Shown here in pieces: positions 32,253 to 43,842 of a DNA stretch of 64,000 bases (the stretch's first letter is position 1; every line of letters starts with the position of its first letter). The notes below the pieces were generated by a model. The model had not been told where the DNA came from. It did not search any database and was given only the letters and a program-made list of their open reading frames with translations. Position numbers and translations under genes: made by a program. This stretch comes from Fistulifera solaris (taxonomy: Eukaryota; Bacillariophyta; Bacillariophyceae; Naviculales; Stauroneidaceae). The stretch covers positions 1-64,000 of the forward strand of contig AP026154.1 of assembly GCA_030295235.1 (NCBI GenBank), in the 5' to 3' direction.

Positions 32253-33935
32253 ATGCCGAGAAAGCTGGTGTGCGTATGCCTTCTCGGTTGCGTATTCTCT
32301 GTGAATAGCATTCTTCCTTTTGTACATCCGCAATCTTCTTCTTCATCCTCGTCTACTTCTTTCTCACGAGGAAACAATAGCCGAATCCAGCAACAGCATC
32401 CGAATCGACGATATTTCTATAACGATAAGCATGTCAAATTTTTCTTACAAGCTTCGAATGACAAACAGCAACAATCTAATGTACAACATCGCTTACTTTG
32501 GGGGTGGCTGTGTCATCCTGCGAGTACGAGGCTGTTACTTTCTCCGAATGAGACAACAACCGCAGCACCAAGTTCTGTAACACAAAATCCGTCGGTTCAT
32601 ATGCAGTTGAATACACCATCGCAGCAGCAACAAGCTACAGCTAGCGAAACGACAACGCCTTCTTCGACCAGTATCTCGGCAACAAATCAGAATGATAATA
32701 CTTTACCGCATCAACCAGTCAACAAAACGATTCAGGTCTTGAAATATATTCATAGTAACGGAACCGCTTATCAAGCACTCAATACACCTCCGGATAAGTT
32801 CCATGCTTTTTTGAAATATCTTGGAATTCATGTCCCAACATCCGCAAACGACAAACATCAAAAAGAACATCCGTTTCAGCACTATCAAGTTAACGGAACG
32901 CAAGAGCTACGTGATGAATGGCGCGCGCTTTGGAAGCAAGAACGATTACTGACGGATCGTACGGAATTATTAGCTGTTTATCCGAGTGATCAGAAACGCA
33001 ACACACTGAATCATGACAATAAGAGTAGCGACAGAATTACCGACAAGTCAATTCCGAAACGCGGAGGCTTTTCGGATCATCTCTATCTGTATACCGAGCG
33101 CCTACTGGCTATGTTACGGGATGAACATACGTTGCACAAGCAAGCATACCATTCGAACGAAGAGAGTTGGTTACTCACATGGCTCCAACAGCATTACGAA
33201 AGAACGCAACAGTTACGGCAATTGTCGACTATGAGCAACACAACGGAACAGCTAGCCGAATTGAAGCGCTTCTTAGAATGGTTCCGAATACAGTTCCCGT
33301 ATTACTATGATCGATGTGCTTCGTGCGGAGCATCGTACAAGGAGGATAGTGCGACTCAAGATTCGGATCCACTTCAGGCATCTTTCCTTGGATATATTCA
33401 TCCCAGTTCAAATGAACTTTCAGGAAAGGCTAGTCGCACCGAATTGTATCATTGTCACGTCTGTCGGCAATATACTCGATTTCCTCGCTACAACTCGGCT
33501 CGGCACGTGGTGGAGGCCCGCCAAGGACGATGCGGCGAGTACTCAGTGTTGTTATTTGCCATTCTACGAGCGCTCGGCCAAGAAGCGCGATGGGTGGTGG
33601 ACTGGGCGGATCATGTCTGGGCAGAAATACGACTACAGGGTCGGTGGATTCATTTGGATCCCTGCGAAGCTGCAGTGGATGAGAATGCTATTTACCAAGG
33701 ATGGGGAAAGCAACAAACGTATATACTAGCCTTTTATGCGCCTCCGCGCGGGTCTGTTGCATCTGATTACCCGCTTATTCAGGACATCACGAACGAATAT
33801 ACGACAGATGCTTGGTCAATTATTCAGAAGCGTAGGGACGAATCGGAAGCGATGGTTCGTCAAGCTATTAAAGAAGCAACGGAAAAGTTGAAAGAACAGT
33901 TGGCAAGTCAATCCTACCTTATTGAACACGTGTGA
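32253..33935 (+). CDS. PNGase-like transglutaminase-fold protein with N-terminal signal
   Basis: The first ATG at 32253 gives 560 residues. The C-terminal half carries the peptide:N-glycanase core: two CxxC zinc sites (Cys 355/358 and 401/404), then the catalytic triad in GRCGEYS (Cys427), DHVWAE (His454) and HLDPCE (Asp469). PNGase removes N-glycans from misfolded glycoproteins during ER-associated degradation and is normally cytosolic. Here the first 25 residues (LVCVCLLGCVFSV) look like a signal peptide or anchor, followed by a long Ser/Gln-rich linker and a poorly conserved helical region. Residues 155-195 (IQVLKYIHSNGTAYQALNTPPDKF) resemble a PUB/PUG domain that could bind p97/Cdc48. Confidence 0.82.
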   Translation: MPRKLVCVCLLGCVFSVNSILPFVHPQSSSSSSSTSFSRGNNSRIQQQHPNRRYFYNDKHVKFFLQASNDKQQQSNVQHRLLWGWLCHPASTRLLLSPNETTTAAPSSVTQNPSVHMQLNTPSQQQQATASETTTPSSTSISATNQNDNTLPHQPVNKTIQVLKYIHSNGTAYQALNTPPDKFHAFLKYLGIHVPTSANDKHQKEHPFQHYQVNGTQELRDEWRALWKQERLLTDRTELLAVYPSDQKRNTLNHDNKSSDRITDKSIPKRGGFSDHLYLYTERLLAMLRDEHTLHKQAYHSNEESWLLTWLQQHYERTQQLRQLSTMSNTTEQLAELKRFLEWFRIQFPYYYDRCASCGASYKEDSATQDSDPLQASFLGYIHPSSNELSGKASRTELYHCHVCRQYTRFPRYNSARHVVEARQGRCGEYSVLLFAILRALGQEARWVVDWADHVWAEIRLQGRWIHLDPCEAAVDENAIYQGWGKQQTYILAFYAPPRGSVASDYPLIQDITNEYTTDAWSIIQKRRDESEAMVRQAIKEATEKLKEQLASQSYLIEHV

Positions 33936-34585
33936 GGAGGCTCCAAAGTTTCAAAGAATATGATGTTAGCCATGGCAACCGTATGGTCACTGGATGTTGG
34001 CTAGGTCTTCTGCTCAGTCTTAGACGAATTTGAAGGAAAACGTTGGCTACCGCGCCTCTTCGTATCGTCCAAGTTTGCGTAACATCGCAAGCAGTCCCCG
34101 GCTTATTTGCGTATTAATGGTTTGTTTGCTTATTAATGCAGGCAGAATAGTTCAATCAAAGGCAATTGTGGTTCTCGTTGAAGGTTCTGGGAGGTGAAAC
34201 ACTATTTCCTCTAAGATGCATGATGTCGTAAAGGTTGTAAGGAAAACGAAAGATTTTGCTTCGCACTGGCGAGCACATCATCTAAGGCCGAATCGAATCT
34301 CACAATTTTTTTACTTCACGGGTTTGTGTCGACCTTAGTTCACGCAAGTTAGAGTATTTAGTCAGGTCACACCTTAACTAAGGTGGTTGAAGACCATAGA
34401 TGACACATACCTTGGTAGTAGGGTATCTCGCCCCTAGCGCTAAACGCATTAAAGCTCATTATTTCCACCTCCCTAGACAGTAAGATTACGAATAGAAAAC
34501 GATTTCTTTATGGAGGGCCAGGAATGTTGATCGAAGAGTTAGGAAGGCCATAATAATAATAGCAGAACATTACAACATTTGACCC
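33936..34585. other. Intergenic region
   Basis: About 650 bp without a supportable gene, between the PNGase-like gene and the Ser-rich repeat frame. Confidence 0.4.
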
Positions 34586-35263
34586 TTGGATTCATCGAAG
34601 ACGGAATTGCCATCGTCATCGCATCATAGTCAAGGCCCCCGCCGAAATCCTCTCCAATTTCCACCTTGTCGTGCTTCCAGTGGCGATCTAAAACGAATCA
34701 AGTCGGAACAATTGTTAAGCCCCAGCGACCATTTGGTTTCTTCTTCTTCTACGGGACACTCTCAGCACCGTCGGCCATCGGATAAAGCAGTCACACGGAC
34801 AAAGTCGGGGCAAAGATCGACCACCGCCGATATTTCTTCTTCATCGTCAGGAATGTCTCAGCAACGCCGACCGTTGGAGCGAGACGTCCGAAGGTCCAAG
34901 TCGCATGAGGTTTTTCGCCACACTGATCTTTTTCCATCTTTGTCATCTTCGGGACAGTCTCGGCAACGTCGGCCTTTCAATAAAGATCTCAAACGATTCT
35001 GGTCCGGAAATGCACCGAGCCACTTAGAGAAACTAACTTCGTCGTCAGGGCATTCTCAGGAAATGTCGACACTTTGATCGAGACGTCAGTAGGAATTACT
35101 CGGGGCAATCTCTGAACCTGTCAACCTCTTTTCTTCTTCTTCTTCTTCTTCTTCTTCTTCTTCGTCGGGACATTTTCTGGCCAAGTTGCAGAAAGACAAG
35201 GAAAAACCACGGTGCAAACGATGGACGAGCCTTGATATCATCGATACAATAAGATCGCAATGA
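34586..35263 (+). pseudogene. Ser/Arg-rich repeat protein, probably broken or partial
   Basis: A frame of 163 codons contains four to five imperfect repeats of about 35 residues. Each has a Ser run, then SQ.RRP and D.KR.KS-type basic phosphosite-like motifs (for example GMSQQRRPLERDVRRSKS). No ATG begins the frame; the first one is well inside the repeats. After the stop at about 35077 the same repeat pattern resumes one base out of frame (FDRDVSRNYSGQS). It passes a CTT microsatellite and ends as KPRCKRWTSLDIIDTIRSQ at 35263. A missing 5' exon or a decayed copy would both fit. Function unknown. Confidence 0.5.
35126..35164. repeat. CTT/TTC microsatellite
   Basis: About a dozen copies of TTC, encoding poly-Ser or poly-Leu depending on frame, inside the Ser-rich repeat gene. 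Confidence 0.95.
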
Positions 35264-35908
35264 GTAACACGCATTAACTTCCATTTGTTGCGATTTAATC
35301 ATTTGATAGAGCAGGAGAAATACAGTTAAAAGAGAAGAAGATAGCAATGAATGAAACATGCGGCAAAAGGAGCTCTAGAAGGAGCCACTGTCGTGCGAAG
35401 CACATCGATTTCAAATCCGATATGTGACGTCTTTATTTGCTGTAAAAGCACTCTTTAAGACGCAATTTTCTCGACCTTCATCCGCAGCGGAGCAAACGAA
35501 ATGGACGCGAATCAGGGATCAGGGCTGATTTTGATGCCATTATTTTGTAATTTTTTGTGTTCATTGCGATGAATTTCTTTTTATTTACTCCGTTTCCTCC
35601 GACTTTACAGCGGGTTCAGCAGTCCCTGAATAAGCCTTATCCTTAGCGTATTACAGGTTATTCAGCGAGGCTGGTACGTAGTACGTACTCCTATTATTTT
35701 TTGCTCTCAAGTCAAAGACAACGCTACGACAAAACACCAGATTACAATTAACCAAAATTCAGCACGATAAATTTGACGCAACAGGCAACAGGCAACGACC
35801 GCTTTTGCGAGGCGAAAAACAAAAACAGCAATGCGAGACCCCATGACAGTAAAGACCGAACGCATTATCATCGTTACAAAGTAATTCAAGCGACAACTAA
35901 CTACCAAA
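35264..35908. other. Intergenic region upstream of YIPF gene
   Basis: About 640 bp with no supportable gene. GTACGTAGTACGTAC at 35675-35690 is a short self-complementary stretch. Confidence 0.4.
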
Positions 35909-37219
35909 ATGTCACAAAACTCGAACGACTTTTTCAATTCCTTTGAAGGAACAGCTAATAGCAGTAGCAACGGAATGCAGCAACGAAAAGTAAAGCCACC
36001 GCCTCCTCCTCGGCGTCCTGGAGCTACTACTACGTCGACGATGCCTTCAGGAAGTTACTACGGAGGAGCAGCTGTGAATGCTCCTTCAGCAGCGGCTTCT
36101 CGTCCTGCTTCTTCAGTGAATACGAGTCAAAGGCAGCCACCGCCTCCGAAAGCACAAGCAACAACAAAAACAACAACAACACAAAGATCAACCAATACTT
36201 CGGCATCGTATTACAATGCTCCTTCCTATAATACTGATCCTACAAATACATCCTCGAGTTACTCACAAAACAACAACACTTCTGCGATGAGTAATACACC
36301 TTCGTATGGAGGTAACAACATGTATTCAGGGAATCGAAACAGTGTTGCGACGACAGCCACCGCGCCTACTTCTAACGCTGCTGCAACGACCTACAGCAGT
36401 AATACCACAGTGAATGCACCTGTTTCTGCATCAGATTGGTATACGGATTATTCGACTGCAGATAACATGACGACGGATGCTTCTGCTTCCTCAAATCCGT
36501 ACATAAATCCTTATCATACGGGCTCATTATCGGGATCGATGGCACCCTCGCCAGCAATGACCGACCATTCGATCCCCGCCGCGACTCCCTCGTACTTTAC
36601 ACCCACAATGAACATGACAACATCGTCGTCAACATCGTCGTTTCAGGAAGACATGGAAAATGAACCCCCTTTGTTGGAAGAGCTAGGGATTAACTTGCAA
36701 CAAATCTTCATGAAGACCAAAGCTGTCGTCATTCCTTTTCGAAGATTGGCGGGAAATACGGCTCTTATGGATCCGTCTCTAATAGTGGAAGACGCGGATT
36801 TGGCGGGTCCTTTGGTGTTTGCGCTCGCTTTGGGCTTTGAATTGTTACTAGGACTCGAAGTTGAATTTGGAGCCATTTACGGATTCGGATTGGCGGGGTG
36901 CGTCTCCATGACACTCATTCTCAATCTCATGAGCCCAACACAGGCTGTATCATTCTGGACGGTGACTTCCATTCTCGGGTATGCCTTGCTTCCCGTCAAT
37001 ATATTGGCGGCACTCAAAATATTGTTGCAAAACTTGGCCGGCTTTCAGACGCTTGTCCGCTTTTTGGCTGTCTTGACGATCTTATGGTGTACGACGGCGT
37101 CCACACGATTGCTGGAAGTTGGTTGTGAAATGGCACATCAGCGATATCTCATTGCGTATCCCATTGCTTTGCTGTATACGGCTTTTGTACTCATAACGAT
37201 CTTTTTAAAAAGTATTTAG
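35909..37219 (+). CDS. YIP1-family Golgi/ER membrane protein (YIPF5-like)
   Basis: A single-exon protein of 436 residues. Residues 1-245 are a long disordered Ser/Thr/Asn/Pro-rich tail with a PPPPPRRP motif. Around 250-270 comes the hallmark EPPLLEELGIN, followed by DADLAGPLVFALALGFELLLGL and then about five membrane spans (for example IYGFGLAGCVSMTLILNLM and LGYALLPVNILAALK) that define the Yip1 domain. Yip1/YIPF5 proteins bind Rab GTPases and act in ER-to-Golgi vesicle formation. The N-terminal tail is much longer than in yeast or animal YIP1, whose total length is about 250 residues. Confidence 0.9.
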   Translation: MSQNSNDFFNSFEGTANSSSNGMQQRKVKPPPPPRRPGATTTSTMPSGSYYGGAAVNAPSAAASRPASSVNTSQRQPPPPKAQATTKTTTTQRSTNTSASYYNAPSYNTDPTNTSSSYSQNNNTSAMSNTPSYGGNNMYSGNRNSVATTATAPTSNAAATTYSSNTTVNAPVSASDWYTDYSTADNMTTDASASSNPYINPYHTGSLSGSMAPSPAMTDHSIPAATPSYFTPTMNMTTSSSTSSFQEDMENEPPLLEELGINLQQIFMKTKAVVIPFRRLAGNTALMDPSLIVEDADLAGPLVFALALGFELLLGLEVEFGAIYGFGLAGCVSMTLILNLMSPTQAVSFWTVTSILGYALLPVNILAALKILLQNLAGFQTLVRFLAVLTILWCTTASTRLLEVGCEMAHQRYLIAYPIALLYTAFVLITIFLKSI

Positions 37220-37349
37220 TGAGGTTTACTAGTGTTGTTGGCCAGTTTCTGTACGTGCTATGTTTTACATGGTTTACATCGTCTTTATTTGTACTTGTTC
37301 GCCTTCTGTGTTCATTGCAGACAGATGAAAGAGTTGCAGAAATTAGAAA

Positions 37350-38525
37350 CTAACTATTAACAGGCTCCCATTCGATCCTCGCATCCAAGTCAACGTGTTG
37401 AAGAACTAATCCATGGGGCGGGGCACATTCCACAATATGAGTCGGTAACCGCTCTCCATACACCAACGCACTCTGGATCTGGGATGGAGTCATTGCACCC
37501 ATTCCAACTGCCACGAAAGTTCCGACCAGCATTCGAGCCATTTTATAAAGGAAACGATTTCCTGTGATGGTGATGGTGATTTCTCTCGTATCTCGCCACC
37601 TATAGTCGGTGGGTGCTATTTGTATGGAAGCAAGATCGCAGGTACCATTGAAGTCACTTTCTTTCCGACGCTTTCGATCTTGCGGTCCTTTGGGTATAGG
37701 GGAAAATGCTGTGAAATCATGCGCACCTTGCAAAAGTCGGGCCGCATCTTGCATGCGATCTAGAAATAAATCATCGACTACCTTGCCCACATGCCACACT
37801 CGCTTTCGTCGAATGGGGTCCGCAATAGTGCCAGTGGAAATCGTATATTGATATGTTTTCAAACGAGCATGGAGGGTAGGATGGAACGGCACGTCGTCTC
37901 TACTTCTTGTAGGGCTCGGCGCTACTGCGAAAATTCGTAAATCAACACCACTCATTCGATTTAGCGCGAATCCAATCTTACTAGCGGTAGCCAGTATAGG
38001 CACAAAGCATTCGGTCGAGTCAGTATTATTCCAGGGATGCGGATATCGTTTCCCTGGAATACTTGGTTGACCGGGATAATAAGGGCACAAACCCACACGA
38101 GTAGCGTCCAAAGCTGAAGGGGTGATTGCATACGCCTGTGCGACCATCCCTTGAGCGTGAACTCCCTTGTCCGTCCGACTGCAACCTTCAACTATCACAC
38201 ATTCCGGATCGAGGTTACCGAAGATCTTGGCGAGTTTCTTTTTCAATTCACCTTCTACGGTTCTTTGACTTTTGTTAGCTGCACTCCAACCGAAATAATG
38301 AGAACCATCATATCCGATTTTCAACAAGATGGACGTTCTCGGCAATTGATTTGCTCCCTTCTCCAAACAAGTTGGATCGAATGTTGCTGATTGTAATGTC
38401 GAAAAAGATAGTGCTCTATTCTCTCCGTTACTTACAAGTGCCAACACATGGAGCGTCGAGAGCCAAAATGCCGATAGGAATATCACAAAAGAAAACGAGT
38501 TGCGATGGGCGAGCCGAATTACCAT
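37350..38525 (-). CDS. TruA-family tRNA pseudouridine synthase, probably organellar
   Basis: A 391-residue single-exon protein. From residue 65 it reads as a TruA enzyme: LLKIGYDGSHYFGW, then the catalytic motif GCSRTDKGVHAQ (Asp119), then LKTYQYTI and FLYKMARMLVGTFVAVG. TruA/PUS3-type enzymes convert uridines 38-40 in the tRNA anticodon arm to pseudouridine. The first 31 residues form a hydrophobic signal (FSFVIFLSAFWLSTLHVLAL), so plastid or secretory-route targeting is inferred. The gene converges with the YIPF gene, with about 130 bp between stops. A TACCTGGTA motif lies 350 bp upstream. Confidence 0.88.
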   Translation of the reverse strand: MVIRLAHRNSFSFVIFLSAFWLSTLHVLALVSNGENRALSFSTLQSATFDPTCLEKGANQLPRTSILLKIGYDGSHYFGWSAANKSQRTVEGELKKKLAKIFGNLDPECVIVEGCSRTDKGVHAQGMVAQAYAITPSALDATRVGLCPYYPGQPSIPGKRYPHPWNNTDSTECFVPILATASKIGFALNRMSGVDLRIFAVAPSPTRSRDDVPFHPTLHARLKTYQYTISTGTIADPIRRKRVWHVGKVVDDLFLDRMQDAARLLQGAHDFTAFSPIPKGPQDRKRRKESDFNGTCDLASIQIAPTDYRWRDTREITITITGNRFLYKMARMLVGTFVAVGMGAMTPSQIQSALVYGERLPTHIVECAPPHGLVLQHVDLDARIEWEPVNS

Positions 38526-40475
<1,950 letters not shown>

Positions 40476-40767
40476 ACTGTGCTCCCTCTGCAAGGGGTAA
40501 TGCACGTAACTCTCAAATCTAGTTTGTTCATCGTACTCTTGTATCCGCTCTCCGAGCAATAACTAGTTTAGTCTTTACCTGATAGAGATTTCACTCTCTG
40601 ATTTACCGCGGTCGCAAATTCGTTGTGTGCGAATCCAGCAAAGGCGACAGATGAATGCGATCAGCAGTACTTAAGCTGCCAAAATTACTTCATATCGTGA
40701 GGAAGGAGTAATTGTATTTTGCCTTTAGAATAGTTACACTAATTGTACAGTGCGACGTATAATATGT

Positions 40768-43700
40768 TCACTTCGAATGACAATCATCGCTTCGTCGCTG
40801 GCGGAGTCCATTTCCGCTGAAATTGCAGTCACAGTAATTCATTACGACACGCACTTCCGAACCCATGGGAGTATCAACCGTCACCTTTTTCGTAGCCGGG
40901 ATAGGGATGTTATCCAAAGCTTTTTGGCAAAACGGATTGCTGCACATAAAGACTGCCTTTCGGCTACATTGCCTTAATCGCTTATACCGATACACCGTTA
41001 TATCATGTTTGTTCGATCCACCGGCAGACCACGATACACATTCATTGGCTCTTCCAATCACAATCTTTTTCAATTTGTAGAACGAGGCGTCTTCATTGCA
41101 CTTCATATTGTGTCGGCTTCGACGCTCAGTAACTGCAGAAAAGGAGGGTGGGAGATCCAGCAAAGGGTGCAGTGTCGCTATAATAGAGCCCGGTACCATA
41201 TCGGCAAACAGACCAGATATATAGTTGTCCAAAAAGTATTTCTGGTTGCTTGTGAGACAACGATCAGCAAAAACGCCATTGAAATTGTTGGCAAGCGCCT
41301 TAACACGTGCCGTGCCTAGAGCAGTTATGAAGTTGCGATTCGATTCGTCTTCAAGCCGCCCACGTCGCAATTCTACGTCTCCAACCTCCCAAGTCCATGC
41401 CGACTTGGCAATACGAAGTGCTGATAGCTGGCCTTCGAGATTTGCTTTGAATTGAGTAGCTACAGTATTTCGATCCTCAACTAGCTCAAGGCCGCGGCTC
41501 TTGCATCCAAAAGTATACGCCGCCTGTAGGACATTGTTACCAATTCCGTGTCCTATGTCCATAAAAACATCATTCTTTCTCAGATCAAGAATGCTGCGGA
41601 AAACGTTGTCTGTTGCGTCTGGTAGCAGCCGCCCGTATTGCGCAGCTTCTTGGTCAGGACTTTCATCGCGACCAATATATCTGTTTGCCGCCCTGACGAG
41701 ATCTCCTTCTTCAATCTCTTCGGTGGTTTTGTCAAAATCATCTTCGGCACTAGCCCACATGACCTTGAAATCTTCCAGTGAAAAAAGGCCATTCTATGGA
41801 AACAATGTTGGTTTACATTTCCACATCATTGCAACATGAAGCTTGCATCATTTACTTACCGGTGGGGCATCCGTTACTTGAGCGACAATCATCATCTGAT
41901 GGAAATTATCAAACTTGTACATTTGAGCAGTGTGCTCAACTAAGTCGCTTAATCCTTCAATGGGCTTCGTAGGATTCTTTGCTAAAACAAGTACTCGCTC
42001 GTGGCTCAATCGATGGGCTGTCGGTCCGGATGCAGATAAAAACATGTCCGGATTCCGGTGATCTAACTTGTAAAATTGCGGTGTGAGATTCGCTAATGAT
42101 TTTTTGCGTTTCTTCGCTGGACCAGTGTATTGAACAAATGGGTCACATGTAGGTCGTCTCGCGAGAAGCCGCCTATTAATCCGCTTGCGTCTCAGAGAAT
42201 GACTGCTTGAACCGGAGCCAGCAGAATGAATCTTTTCTGGCGACGTTGCTTTCGGGTCCTGATCACCTCGGCCATGACAGTCATTTTGCCCAGTTTGCAA
42301 CGCGTATTCCTCATCATATGAGGCTGGGCTAGAGCTGTGATTCAAAATAGGCGCGGAGCGTTGAGCATCATTTGAGGCTGGACTAGAGCTTTGATTCGAG
42401 GTAGATGCGGTGTGACGAGCATCAACGTTGTTGAAACGTCCTCCCGGAGACTGCTCAACAACCTCGACGGAACATCCGGATTGCGAGGACCCAGACGTTG
42501 ACGAATGGCTACGAGCAACCGAACTGTTACATTTTTCTCCAGGAGACTGCTTGATATACTGTATGAAAGATCCCGGCTCCGAATCGGAATAAGTAGAACG
42601 ATGTCTATTACGCGCATTGTTGTCTAGTTTCCCAGGATACTGCATGATATACTCTACCGAAGAGTCACATTCCGACGCAGACGAATGGTGACAAGTCGAC
42701 TTCAAATACTCTACCGAGCTGTCAGTGTCCGACTTGCACTCCGACATGTCTGAGTAAGGACGGGCAACCCTACAATCGTATCGTGTTCCCGAAGACTGCT
42801 TCAGAAACACTACCGACTCATCAGAGTCTGATTTGTAATTGAGCGAAGAAGAGCGACGATGCCCAACGGAGGTGTCGAAGTGTCTCCCCGGACACTGCTT
42901 GACAAATTTTATGGAAGAATCGGCGTTCGAGTAACTAGAGGTCGACGAATGACGACGAGTAACCGAGTCATCGTAACGTTTCCCGTTCTTTTGCTCGGCG
43001 GACGAATTATCGGATTCTGCACTGGAATCAGAAGTCGACGAGCGGCTCCGTTCGTAACGATGTACGAAGCTTTCGAGGACCACCACCGACGAATCTTGAT
43101 CTGACTTTGGATCAAATAGATCTGGGAAAAGACGTCCCAAGCCGTTAACCTGATGTTGCGGGTGAGACTGTCGCCTTCGAGGACTTGGTTCCTTTACAGT
43201 GATAATAGACGAATCGCCCGAGTCTTGAGAATTATTGGAATCCTCACTGCTTTTTTCAGACGAAAGCGACGATTCCCTGCGCACAGATTCGTAAATAGAT
43301 CGACGGTATGCTTGTAATTTTCGCGATCCGTTGGCTTCTTTGGGACTTTGGAGGTTTGCCTGTTTGCAATCACCGAGGATTACTATAGATGAATCGTCAT
43401 CTGCAACACTACTTGCGAAGGAATTGTGCTTCGATGAAGGTTTTGACGCGTCATTAAGCGTAGACTGTGAGGATTCTGATGTTTTGTAGGACGGAGTTAC
43501 ATCATTGGAAGCAATCGATTGAAAAACCTTGTCAAGTCTCTGTTTCGTAGCCGCTTTTGCTTCCTCAGGCATATCATTTTCTGACACCAAAGGGGACTGC
43601 GCAGGACTTACTGGCGAAGGCTGGTTATCTCTCGTTTCATTATGCGGTGTATCACTGAAACGACTACGTTTCGTATCACTATCGGCAGCGATCGGCAGTT

Positions 43701-43842
43701 TAGTCTTCCGATCATTGCCGGACGCCTCGCTCTCTTCTTGAGTACCTTCCGAGGAAATGCTGCTTCTGGAAATCGAATTCGTCATAAATCCCATCCATCT
43801 TTTCAGCACGCTTTCCGGGGGATCAGATTTGCGTGATGACAT
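40768..43842 (-). CDS. DOT1-type histone H3K79 methyltransferase with repetitive SIM-like N-terminus
   Basis: Exon 1 (43842-41860) and exon 2 (41793-40768) flank a 66-bp phase-0 intron (GTAAGT...CATAG), giving about 1002 residues. The catalytic part is at the C-terminus: QYGRLLPDATDNVF, then the SAM-binding motif FMDIGHGIGNNVLQAA, then LANNFNG and ANECVSWSAGG, the order seen in DOT1. DOT1 methylates H3 Lys79 on nucleosomes and lacks a SET domain. The N-terminal 500 residues are disordered and Ser-rich, with nine copies of a D/S-S-S-[IV]-x-x-[ILV] motif (about residues 151-462). A basic patch (RRKRINRRLLARR, then KKRKKS) at about 560-610 could bind DNA or act as a nuclear signal. A Cys cluster follows the catalytic domain. 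Confidence 0.85.
42450..43401 (-). repeat. Protein-level repeat array in the DOT1 gene (nine SIM-like motifs)
   Basis: Motifs occur at about residues 151 (DDDSSIVILGD), 211 (GDSSIITV), 251 (DSSVVVL), 309 (DSSIKFV), 342 (DESVVFL), 375 (DSSVEYL), 394 (DSSVEYI), 425 (GSFIQYI) and 457 (CSVEVV). They are spaced mostly 31-60 residues apart, and several are followed by KQSPG- or KQCPG-type text. The later units are regular enough to suggest tandem duplication of a unit of about 33 residues. Confidence 0.75.
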
